The position numbers and the translations under genes are program-made. From positions 24,732,305 to 24,796,304 of the forward strand of contig CM055191.1 of NCBI GenBank assembly GCA_029224185.1: a stretch of 64,000 nt of DNA. Reading direction: 5' to 3'. The notes beneath the pieces were generated by a model, which was not told where the DNA came from, made no database searches, and saw only the letters and a list, made by a program, of their open reading frames with translations. Shown here piece by piece: positions 11,501 to 20,149 of this stretch (the stretch's first letter is position 1; every line of letters begins with the position of its first letter). The DNA is from Karalla daura (lineage: Eukaryota > Chordata > Actinopteri > Chaetodontiformes > Leiognathidae).

Positions 11501-13454
11501 GCCAACACCTGGATGGACTACCATCATCCCAATGGCATTGCAGGGGTCTGCTGGAACCCATCTCCAGCACACATGAGGAAAAAGCAGGGCAAGACAATCA
11601 TTCCCATGCTAAGTTGAGAGAAAATGTGTCGCTTGAGTCTCATTGATTAAATTACTAGAATAGGTTTGATGTGGAAAAGGTGTTTTTCACAATGCTTCTT
11701 GTAGTGTCTTACATAATTAGTACAAACGTGTTCCAATATACTTAATAACGGGTTGAGGATTATGTTTGAGATCAGCTTTTGTGTCATTACGGGAACATTA
11801 CTTACGCTGTGTGCCAAGTGCCAAGTTCTATTGTACATGTAACTGTACATTGCGCAAAAAAGCAGAATTAACTGGTGAACTGATAAATATAACAAAAGCA
11901 GGAAATAAAATGAAAAGGGCTGTTTTAACAATAAAGAACATGACTAAGGTGCATTCATAGAGGTCAGGTTAAGGAAATGTTCATCTCAGCTGTTCTCAAC
12001 TGTGTCAACTATTCAACATTATAATGTAATTTCTGCCATCACAGCTCCAGAGCTCACAAAGATAGTATATAGTCAAAATACCACATATAGGACTGTGCGT
12101 TATGAAAGCAAGGGTCTACAGAGAGCATAACTGACTTAGGTACATGTGATTCTATATGATTGATAAAAAAAAAGTGATCCATGTCTCACAGGGCCTCAGA
12201 CAAATGGAAATCATGAATAGACCTTTAGGAAGAACATAACATGGTCTTCAGGTTAGGCATTTCATCAGACGTTTGCAGTGATAAAAAGATACTGCTGAAA
12301 CAGTGAATATTCTAGTCAAGTTTGCATCACCTGAGGTGAAGTCCCGTGAATAGTCCGCTGAGTGCTAAACAATTACGTATTTTTATGACACCTTTTGAAA
12401 ATGGAAGAACTGCCTCTGGCTGAATGTGGTGCCTATAGGTTTTTGGCCTTGTTTAGCATGACGACTAAAGGCAGAGCAAACAGCATGGCTCTATCAAGGG
12501 TCGAGTTGTGACAAATGTGCAAAACAGTTTGTGGCGCTGAATTGTTTTCTGATAAATAATACCACATGATTATTGTCTGTAACAAAACAGAACAGAAAAA
12601 TTGTTTACATAAGGATGGATCCATGCTTTCATGTTGCTTACAACAAATCGTGCGAGTTGAAACGTAGTGAGGGGTGACACAGGGCGGCAGTCCAGTACTA
12701 ACCAAAGTGTGGGTTCCACCCTTCTGGCCTGCTGTAGCTCCTCCTCAGAGTCTCTGAAGCCAGAGAAGCTGTAGTAGCTGTCTTTCCAGTTAATAGGTCT
12801 GTAGAAAGGAATTCCAGCCTCAGGTAGGCTTTTCGATGTCTTCGCACTCGCTTTCAGCCCCCTCATGTGGTCCGTGGGGAGACTACAGGACTTCAAGACG
12901 TTAGTCACTGTGCTCAAGACATCATTTGTGTGGAGGGTGAAACTCACTGACCGGAACCCTGAATATCAAAGAGAGGGTAAGACTTCTGACTGATAAAATT
13001 CACAAACAGTATGAGCAGTAATGATGAAAGCCGTACCTGAGGTGAGGACGTCTGGCTGAGTGTCACTGCTGTCCTTCCCTATCTCCCTGATATAAAAAGT
13101 GAGTTTCATTGGCTGAATGGAACGCGAGCCAGGCTTCTGTAGGTGGTTGAGATAGCCATTCAGCCTTTTTAAGGAATTCTCATTTACTTCCTAGAGAGCA
13201 CACACACAACACAAGCATGGTGAAACGACCGCTTACCAAGACACAATCCACAACCGCTTTAGATTTGCCCGATTCACGATCTGTCACGTATTAATCCAGT
13301 CATAATCTGTGTAAGACGCACCCTTTCCCTTGGGTGTTGGCCAAAGAAATCAGGATGGACAGCAAAATAAAATGGCCTGAGTGCGTTGACGGCGTCTGCC
13401 CCTGACAGAGCTCTCTGCTGAATAAAATGTGTAGCAACATATTTCCTCCCTAGT
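5291..13454 (-). CDS. tcaim: T-cell activation inhibitor, mitochondrial (TCAIM), nine coding exons
   Basis: I recognise the gene by co-linear similarity to vertebrate TCAIM along nearly its whole length. Exons in transcript order are 13322-13454, 13037-13190, 12703-12958, 11096-11218, 10674-10771, 8257-8369, 7944-8176, 7683-7814 and 5291-5516. All junctions have AG acceptors and GT donors and the reading phase is kept throughout, giving 488 residues from the second exon to the stop; the human protein has about 496. Diagnostic blocks are ALSGADAVNALRPFYFAVHP near the N-terminus, GHVMLGTMDVHHQWTK in the middle and HFYSVMQDGILCIPWDWKN at the C-terminus. In mammals TCAIM is a mitochondrial protein expressed in tolerised T cells. 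The first coding exon, with the start Met and about ten residues of the mitochondrial presequence, is not placed. No disabling change is seen. Confidence 0.95.
7090..7300 (-). mobile_element. LINE-like 3' end relic in tcaim intron
   Basis: A run of GATAA-type repeats (AGATAAGATGAGATAAGATA) leads into TTCTTTATTTATCCCAAAATG. This is the signature of antisense 3' ends of fish non-LTR elements. No coding part remains. Assignment rests on this short signature only. Confidence 0.4.
7683..7814 (-). CDS. tcaim: tcaim exon 9
   Basis: The exon encodes NDRTNPSLHEMGHFIIPTNC through QSQAAEARQRTKHKK. The acceptor is CAACCATAG|TGACC and the donor is AAAGCA|GTAAGT. Confidence 0.94.
7944..8176 (-). CDS. tcaim: tcaim exon 8
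   Basis: The exon encodes LFEQLSSYRALHQQTDWLRE through LLLGGTQVIHVERLGPVQ to HPRSLQGLTILLE, predicted mainly helical. The acceptor is ATTTCTAG|TTG and the donor is AGAGAA|GTATGC. Confidence 0.94.
8257..8369 (-). CDS. tcaim: tcaim exon 7
   Basis: The exon encodes GHTVVFADQSGMNASGHVML and GTMDVHHQWTK, the most conserved block of the family. The acceptor is AATCATAG|TATCC and the donor is ACCAAA|GTAGTG. Confidence 0.94.
9300..9656 (-). mobile_element. L2-clade LINE 3' fragment, antisense, in tcaim intron
   Basis: On the minus strand the stretch 9450-9580 matches the end of the L2 reverse-transcriptase ORF seen at 44.15-44.23 kb: the region reading VSVREADTLSTFK and the upstream FSYQGPL part. 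An A-rich low-complexity tract (AAGAATAAG repeats) at 9308-9338 corresponds to the same tract in the other L2 copies of this window. The fragment is 5' truncated and lies antisense within the gene orientation of the window, hence sense for tcaim. Confidence 0.75.
10318..10445 (+). mobile_element. L2-like LINE 3' tail
   Basis: The stretch ends in repeated GAAGTT units (CTGAAGTTGAAGTTGAAGAG) after a GTGTCTTGAGGTAA segment. Layout and tail match the end of the L2 copy at 44.88-44.95 kb. Only the tail is present. Confidence 0.5.
10674..10771 (-). CDS. tcaim: tcaim exon 6
   Basis: The exon encodes RWQRNWGVAHRCCQLHSLSR and on to LINLQ. It matches the human segment WQRSWGIAHRC. The acceptor is GATGCAG|GTGG and the donor is GCAAG|GTAAAA. 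Confidence 0.9.
11096..11218 (-). CDS. tcaim: tcaim exon 5
   Basis: The exon encodes QWLNKNKSEATKKHNASLPR and on to FRLADI. It is lysine-rich, as is the human counterpart. The acceptor is TTTCTGTCAG|CC and the donor is ATATCAG|GTATTG. Confidence 0.9.
12703..12958 (-). CDS. tcaim: tcaim exon 4
   Basis: The exon encodes FRSVSFTLHTNDVLSTVTNV through INWKDSYYSFSGFRDSEEEL to VEPTL. The acceptor is GATATTCAG|GG and the donor is CTTTG|GTTAGT. Confidence 0.92.
13037..13190 (-). CDS. tcaim: tcaim exon 3
   Basis: The exon encodes EVNENSLKRLNGYLNHLQKP through LTFYIREIGKDSSD and ends in TSG. The acceptor is CTCTCTAG|GAAG and the donor is TCAG|GTACGG. Confidence 0.93.
13322..13454 (-). CDS. tcaim: tcaim exon 2
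   Basis: The acceptor lies in TTTCCTCTGCAG and the exon encodes a short basic leader (LGRKYVATH), then ALSGADAVNALRPFYFAVHP and FFGQHPRER. The first base completes a codon from the upstream exon, so translation starts further upstream. The donor is AGG|GTGCGT. Confidence 0.92.
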
Positions 13455-14637
13455 CTGCAGAGGAAAAAAAAAAAAGATACGGAAGTCAAAGATTATTTCT
13501 GTTCCAACTCGTGTGGAGAAAACAAGAACGAAATAATGGCACAGCTAGTCTTTTAACATGTCAGTTGTTTTGATTCCATTTAAACAAACAGAGTACGTAA
13601 TGTTGAATGTTGCTTCTACAGTAGCAGTGTTTACAGTTGGGAGTTGTTCCCATGCTTTACAACCCCTGACGACCACGCGACTTTTTCCCATCCTTGTTAC
13701 TTGAAAGCTTTAGACACTTACTTTACTAAATAGAGTGCTTTTCTCGTGTCTTCTTTTTTCTCTAATACTTGAAAAAGTAAGTGTCTGGGAAAGTGTAGTC
13801 CACCCATGTGCAAAGAAACTCAACATTTTTATGACAGTTCATAGGTTGTTTGTTTTTTTTTTTAATTTATATGCTGGTTGAAAATATCCCTGTGAGAAAC
13901 TCTGACCAAACTTCATAAAAAGTAAAAAGCTCATAGGATTTAAAGTGAAGTTCAGACCATTTCATCCAAAATGAACTGGTTGCCTCCTTTATTCAGACCA
14001 TGCAAACTTGAGGTGTTGGGGGAAATATCCAGGGACAGAAATGTCTGGGCTTCTCTCGAATACTTGAATAATATCCATGTTATGTAGTTCTTTGACTACT
14101 AATGTTTATGACACAAGATAGTAATCGGGAAGGTACCTTCCTTTCAACATCGCTACAAGAAAGGGTGAATACACCAGTCACAATTTGTTGAGTTTTGCAA
14201 GTGGAACTACCTAAACATAATTGCAATGGTGGCAATGAAGTCCAATGTGACAAGTCCTCACACCGGAGAGCTGTGGTACCTGATGGTGTACAGAAGTAGA
14301 GCACTGACTGGCACAGCTGAGGTGGCTTGTCTCATTGTGTCTGTATGCAGTCCTGGGGACACCGGGAGGGTTAACCAGTCTCTGTTAAAAGGTAACATAA
14401 GATATTCCTTTATAGGACCAACGGCATGCAAATTCAGCCTTGCACTAGCTAAGGGGGCGGTGAAAAGACACAGGTAGGAAACAATACTTTGCATGGTATA
14501 CAGATGGAGGAAAAAAACTAGCGGTATTCATCATCAACTCATCAACCACCTAATTAGAATCTGTGCATCATTCATTCATTTTACATTGTCCAACTACTGC
14601 CTCACGTCTCAGACCCGTTCTGTAATTGCTTGCGCTC

Positions 14638-14670
<33 letters not shown>

Positions 14671-15179
14671 GCGCTCCGTGCAACTTTTTTTCTCTCCCAT
14701 TCAAAATCGGGGACACTTTTGGGGACAGCTTTAGCCGGGGACAGGGCGGCCGAATCGGGGACGTCTGGTCACCCTAGGTTAAATTGCTCTATATTTAGCA
14801 GGTGCGTCACATAGTGTTCGCTGGACAGGGCTGGATGAGTCAGCAAAACCAACATGAGGCACAGCCAGATTTAGTTTGCGTACTTACCAGACCACAGGAA
14901 CAGACTCCCCGTGGACCCCGCTGTGACAGAACAACAGAACAAGGCAGTCGCTGCTGAGATGTTTGACCTCCCACTTCTGCGATCGACAATGTTTTGCTCA
15001 AACTACAGCTGGAGGAAATCTTGGGGTTGAGGGGAGGACTGTTGTCAGTTGTTGTTGTTGTGCACCTAAAGAAAGATTAAATGTGAGGGTACTAAAACGG
15101 AGTGACGCTCAGTTAAAACATACTAATGAGTGCAACACGCATGTAGCTCCGCCCACACTGTGGCCGCAGATGAAGATGA
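13455..15179. other. First tcaim intron or upstream region; repeats only
   Basis: No coding exon is supported. A CT microsatellite lies at 14634-14672. A dispersed repeat at about 14690-14780 (GGGGACACTTTTGGGGACAG up to GGTCACCCTAG) resembles non-autonomous DNA elements common in fish. A GT donor-like site at about 14887 on the minus strand does not join in frame with tcaim exon 2. Confidence 0.45.
14634..14672. repeat. CT microsatellite
   Basis: CT dinucleotides are repeated with two interruptions by CG. Confidence 0.9.
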
Positions 15180-15335
15180 TGCTGAGACATTGATGGCCGC
15201 CGTCAGTGTCCTTACCTGGAAACGACCAGGCAAGTGCTCCAGATATATCTGCGTCGCGGCCATGGATAGTCGCGGCCCACTGCGCAAGCGCAAATGAACC
15301 GCCATCTTGGACAGCTAAGTACGGCAACTTCACTT
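15180..15335 (-). promoter_or_regulatory. tcaim: Probable tcaim promoter and untranslated first exon
   Basis: This CpG-rich stretch carries, on the minus strand, AAGATGGCGG (a YY1-type start-site motif common in housekeeping promoters), several GCGC sites and an excellent donor TTTCCAG|GTAAGG at about 15215. It is the first CpG-rich block upstream of tcaim exon 2. Two ATGs lie here, but neither joins exon 2 in frame. The exon may therefore be untranslated, or an extra small exon lies between. Inference only. Confidence 0.5.
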
Positions 15336-15582
15336 GGACAAACTGACTGAAGACGGCCGAATTCCAAACCGATCCCTAGACTCACTCATAGGTATGTATA
15401 TAGAAAGCCTGGGCTGTGTCCGAAACCACTCCCTATCCCCTATGTAGGATCCCTCAATCGGGTGAACGCCATTTTTAGTAGTATCCGAATGTCTAGTGAA
15501 CGAGATTAAGGGCATTTAATGTATCCCACAATGCACCTTGATTCCAAGTGTAAATCGGATGGTCACCATAGACATATTAAAG

Positions 15583-16884
15583 ACCTGTGTGAAGTTGGCA
15601 CCCCATATGTTGAAAATATGAATAAAAGCGCTTTGAATCGTTTGTGCATCGTTTGTGCACGTTTGTGCAGGCAAAATTAACATTTGTGCACAAACCGTGT
15701 TTAAGATATTTCACTTTAAAGAGGTTGGTGACCTTAGGTCACGCAGCCTCCCATTAATGTCCAAATGACTCAAAAATGGTTGGAATCGTTTGTGCATCGT
15801 TTGTGCACGTTTGTGCAGGCAAAATTAACATTTGTGCACAAACCGTTTTTAAGATATTTCACTTTTAATTTTTGGAAAGTAGGTCACGCAGCCCCTCATT
15901 AATGTCCAAATGACTCAAAAATGGTTGGAAACGTTTGTGCACGTTTGTGCAGGCAAAATTAACATTTGTGCACAAACCGTGTTTAAGATATTTCACTTTT
16001 AATTTTTGGAAAGTAGGTCACGCAGCCCCCCATTAATGTCCAAATGACTCAAAAATGGTTGGAATCGTTTGTGCATCGTTTGTGCACGTTTGTGCAGGCA
16101 AAATTAACATTTGTGCACAAACCGTTTTTTCACCGATATTTCACTTTTAATTTTTGGAAAGTAGGTCACTCAGCGATTAGCTTAATGCTAACATTGCATT
16201 GAAATACCCATTGACGAGCTAGCGCATTAGCATCGCTCCGTTTTCAAGGTCTTCTTACATCATTACGAACTGTGACTAAAACTTCAGCAGGTAAGTTGAA
16301 CACAAGAAGCTACCCACGGACATATGTACTCCAGGGTATAGCTGAGAAAATGAACCGGTCAAAAAGACAGCAGCAACAACAACAACAACAACAACAACAG
16401 CTTCACTATTAGCTCTCTGCCGTGAAAAAAGGACACACAGCACAGCAGCGCCTCCTATCGCCTTGGTGCAGGGGCAGACGTGCACACGTGCAGCCATCTG
16501 TCCAAGGTAACTACATGCTAAATACTGTTATTTTAAATGCCTTGTATTTCTACATATTGATGACTGATTTAAAGTCAACAACTACAAATTCAATTCCTAA
16601 AAGTTTGAGACACTTGGTAAGATATATAATTGTAAATATCATGTTGTGAATTAATGTAAATATAATTTTGTGCAAAGACAATTGTGTAAAGACATACCAG
16701 TGTTAAAACCAACCAAAATTGACTTTAATTAATTAAATATAACAGGGATTAGTAATTGCTTTTAATTATTAATCCCTGTTTTGAGAGAAATACAGGGATT
16801 GCAAGTTGCGAGTTTTATTTGTCACATGTATAGAAATCAGTGTTGTCAAGAAAATCACAAAAAGTCACTTTTGGCTATCTGTTT
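15583..16884. repeat. Left inverted arm with four iteron units
   Basis: The units start at about 15640, 15788, 15933 and 16067. Each holds two or three copies of GTTTGTGCA followed by the palindromic TTTGTGCACAAA. Further inward lie a CAA microsatellite (about 16370-16400) and the shared segment with ATTAATCCCTGTTTTGAG. Confidence 0.93.
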
Positions 16885-17353
16885 GTAAGTTTGTGCACAA
16901 ACCATTTTTTTGTTATTTAACTTAATTTTTTGAAAGTAGGTCACTCAGCACCCCATTAAAAACACCACTTTGTCTGAACTAATACATAAGACAAAATGTG
17001 TGGCAACTATGAAATGTTGTTGAATCATTTATTTGATGTGAACACATGGCACAACAACGTTTGAGTTAAACCAACAATAAAACAATAAAAATGGCAGAAA
17101 TTATCAGACTGTAACAAGTCTCGTATAAACAAGCAAGACTAGAACATGAACAGTTTAGTTTGTGACTTACCCACCCCAACAGTGACAAACAAACAAACCC
17201 AATGATTCAAACGGGGGGCGACATGCGTTGTGATTGGAGGACGGGTTTGCTGTCCTTTTGTGACGGACCTCCAAAGCTTGCGGAACTAAACAAACTAGGC
17301 AAAAATGTTGTGCTCAGCCAGGGGGTTTGATTAGTTTACTAGCTGTACAAAAA

Positions 17354-18064
17354 TCAGTCTTTGGTGTAGATGACAACATGTGGTAGGATGACCGATTTTT
17401 CTTTGGCCATTGTGACCTGTTTGGCCAGGTCATCATATTCCTCCCATTTACATGAGGATCGCCGACAGAGGGCCACATAATGCCCAAGTGCTTTTTTGCT
17501 TGTCCCTGGCTGAAAAGCAACAATGCCCCTGAGCGTGAACTGCTCCTGCTGTGGCATGATGTTCACTGGGAATTGATTGAGCAAGTACTGCATTGTTCCC
17601 AACTCCACAAAAAGGGCTTCTCCTGTGACATAGGTGTGTGTAACCACACCATCACACCTTGGCACATCAGATGAGGAGTCAACTTCATCATTATCAACTG
17701 GCTGATGGCACGCTGCGGGGTGGACATGGAGGCCATCTTCAATTGCTGCCTGGAGATCTTTTATTCCCCTTCTGCCCAAAGTTTTGAAATTGACAGGGAC
17801 CAGAGACAACCTCCTTGATTCAGAATGTATCCCTAGGATTTTCCAGCTATCGAATCTATTTAATTTAACAATTGTGTACAGAGTTTTGGGTTTGACTGTC
17901 CCTCGAAGCTGCTCACTGAGATCAGCCCACACTGTGTGTGTGGGAACAGCAACTTGCTCCTCAGACACGATCCTGTCTCGGGCATTGGTGATGACCTGTA
18001 GGACTTCATCCTTGTCATAGTCAGGTGGCCTTGGCATCTGATGTAAATGAAAGTAGAATGTCAT
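17354..18064 (-). CDS. Core ORF of the long-armed element; C-terminus resembles a ubiquitin-specific protease His box
   Basis: The 236-residue frame is the only sizeable ORF in the unique core. I do not recognise the whole protein. Its last 60 residues contain FTLRGIVAFQPG, then GHYVALCRRSSCKWEEYDDL and a closing VVIYTK. That order resembles the His-containing end of USP-type deubiquitinases (GHYVA, then a short gap, then W-x-x-Y-D-D). The preceding segment carries an acidic linker (DNDEVDSSSDVP). No Cys box is present, so a catalytic Cys would have to come from another exon or is lost. An acceptor-like CATTTACATCAG sits just before ATGCCAAGGCC (residue 10), so the true start may be there and the upstream exon may lie in the right arm. 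Confidence 0.6.
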   Translation of the reverse strand: MTFYFHLHQMPRPPDYDKDEVLQVITNARDRIVSEEQVAVPTHTVWADLSEQLRGTVKPKTLYTIVKLNRFDSWKILGIHSESRRLSLVPVNFKTLGRRGIKDLQAAIEDGLHVHPAACHQPVDNDEVDSSSDVPRCDGVVTHTYVTGEALFVELGTMQYLLNQFPVNIMPQQEQFTLRGIVAFQPGTSKKALGHYVALCRRSSCKWEEYDDLAKQVTMAKEKSVILPHVVIYTKD

Positions 18065-18125
18065 TGGCTGGGTCTACCAACCCAATGTGTCCCAAAATTG
18101 GGACACTTGGTAAATTATGAATAAA

Positions 18126-19137
18126 AACAGATAGCCAAAAGTGACTTTTTGTGATTTTCTTGACAACACTGATTTCTATACATGTGACAAATAAAACTCC
18201 TTGCAATCCCTGTATTTCTCTCAAAACAGGGATTAATAATTAAAAGCAATTACTAATCCCTGTTATATTTAATTAATTAAAGTCAATTTTGGTTGGTTTT
18301 GACACTGGTATGTCTTTACACAACTGTCTTTGCACAAAATTATATTTACATTAATTTACAACATGATATTTACAATTATATATCTTACCAAGTGTCTCAA
18401 ACTTTTAGGAATTGAATTTGTAGTTGTTGACTTTAAATCAGTCATCAATATGTAGAAATACAAGGCATTTAAAATAACAGTATTTAGCATGTAGTTACCT
18501 TGGACAGATGGCTGCACGTGTGCACGTCTGCCCCTGCACCAAGGCGATAGGAGGCGCTGCTGTGCTGTGTGTCCTTTTTTCACGGCAGAGAGCTAATAGT
18601 GAAGCTGTTGTTGTTGTTGTTGTTGTTGCTGCTGTCTTTTTGACCGGTTCATTTTCTCAGCTATACCCTGGAGTACATATGTCTGTGGGTAGCTTCTTGT
18701 GTTCAATTTACCTGCTGAAGTTTTAGTAACAGTTCGTAATGATGTAAGAAGACCTTGAAAACGGAGCGATGCTAATGCGCTAGCTCGTCAATGGGTATTT
18801 CAATGCAATGTTAGCATTAAGCTAATCGCTGAGTGACCTACTTTCCAAAAATTAAAAGTGAAATATCGGTGAAAAAACGGTTTGTGCACAAATGTTAATT
18901 TTGCCTGCACAAACGTGCACAAACGATGCACAAACGATTCCAACCATTTTTGAGTCATTTGGACATTAATGGGGGGCTGCGTGACCTACTTTCCAAAAAT
19001 TAAAAGTGAAATATCTTAAAAACGGTTTGTGCACAAATGTTAATTTTGCCTGCACAAACGTGCACAAACGATGCACAAACGATTCAAAGCGCTTTTATTC
19101 ATATTTTCAACATATGGGGTGCCAACTTCACACAGGT
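18126..19137. repeat. Right inverted arm with two iteron units
   Basis: This is the reverse complement of the left arm. It differs mainly by having two rather than four iteron units, a shorter CAA/TTG run and a few substitutions. Only one base in the 20 terminal bases would matter for symmetry, and none differs. Confidence 0.93.
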
Positions 19138-19726
19138 CTCGGGGGACACTGAATGTCCCGGAAGAATCGTCCCTGAATGTTTGTATTTCTGTGCATTTGT
19201 CTGTATCCTAAGTACGCAGATGTGCCGCTAAATACAGCGCGCCGATTCCGCCGCTCGGTGAGTGCGCCGGTGAACCACTGTCTGTGTGTGTGAGACACAG
19301 GTCTCTGTCGGCGACACAAACGCTCCTCCCGCCCTAGCGTCTGTGCTGTCTCACGCTGTGAGTTTGCACAGTGGAAACCGTCTTTGTACTCTGTCGGGGC
19401 TGTATTATAGAGGCGGGTGAAGCAGCGGAATTCCTTAACAAGTCTTTCGTCTGGAGGCTCTTCCTGGTTGTCAACCCGGACTCCGCCTACTGGTGTGGCG
19501 AATTCAACAGCGCGCATGCGCGACCGAGGCGGAGCCGGGCTGCACAAAACGCGCCACGTGGCAGCACCAAAGCCACGGAAGCTTGTGCGTGTACTCTAAC
19601 GTGTCAGCTTTCAGTCAGGTTTTCTCACCACTGACTCCCTGACTGTGAACTCACAGAAACTCCACTATTGGGTTCATTTCACAGTGCGGCTCTGGAGTCC
19701 AACCCCTCTCGTTTGACAGACGTCAA
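19138..19726. other. CpG-rich stretch between element and LTR retrotransposon
   Basis: The stretch is rich in CpG and GCGC, especially 19230-19560 (GCGCGCATGCGCGACCGAGG). It has the look of a CpG-island promoter, but I can tie no gene to it. Frames open on both strands reflect base composition. Confidence 0.4.
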
Positions 19727-19863
19727 TAACACACGGACAATCTCGTGTGTTCACAATGCTTTTTATTGCCTCTTCGGCAGCCACGCCAACGGCTATATGC
19801 CGCCAGTTACAGTGACGTCACGCTGTCGTGGTCCCGCACTTTGGCTTAAAGCCATACACCACA
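19727..19863 (-). repeat. 3' LTR of the gypsy element
   Basis: Same 137 bp sequence as the 5' LTR. It is immediately preceded in element sense by the polypurine tract. Confidence 0.92.
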
Positions 19864-19884
19864 TTCACCCCCCCCCCCCACAAT
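19864..19884 (-). other. Polypurine tract of the gypsy element
   Basis: In element sense the sequence is a run of about 13 G followed by TGAA, directly before the 3' LTR. This is the expected primer site for plus-strand synthesis. Confidence 0.8.
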
Positions 19885-20149
19885 GAAACGCAGAACCGAC
19901 CCGAAAAGTACAAAATCGTGCGAAAGCATATTAACATAAATCACATTCAAATCACGCAGAGCATCCTGCAGATAACAGCTTAGACTGCCAAGGCCTGAAC
20001 ATGAACCTGGCTAATGTAAACATTGGATAGGCACTAATATGTGTAGCCTGACTGGATAAACTGGGTAGACTACCAGTTTACCCGCATAGCCTTGTGGATT
20101 ATTCTGCCACATGACAGGCCATGCGTAAGTAAAGTGAAATGTGGAACTT

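Larger units (their letters stand above)
15583..19137 (-). mobile_element. Long-armed inverted-repeat transposable element, family not recognised
   Basis: The element is bounded by perfect inverted termini ACCTGTGTGAAGTTGGCACC and their complement. Its arms are unusually long: 15583-16884 on the left and 18126-19137 on the right. The left arm is longer because it holds four iteron-rich units and the right arm only two. A unique core of about 1.24 kb contains one ORF on the minus strand (17354-18064). A 428 bp relative with the same ends lies at 34580-35007, which shows that the family is dispersed and that ACCTGTGTG is the true end. No target site duplication is visible in either copy. The arms appear nearly identical, which suggests recent activity or gene conversion. 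I cannot assign it to a named superfamily. Confidence 0.85.

Noticed and set aside
15583..19137. CRISPR array or Polinton/Maverick
   Set aside because: The repeats are few and lie in inverted arms without spacers of constant length. The core is too short and lacks polymerase, integrase and capsid genes, so neither fits.
19128..19547. Minus-strand frame of 139 codons in the CpG-rich block
   Set aside because: No domain and arginine-rich composition expected from CpG-rich DNA. Not supported as a gene.
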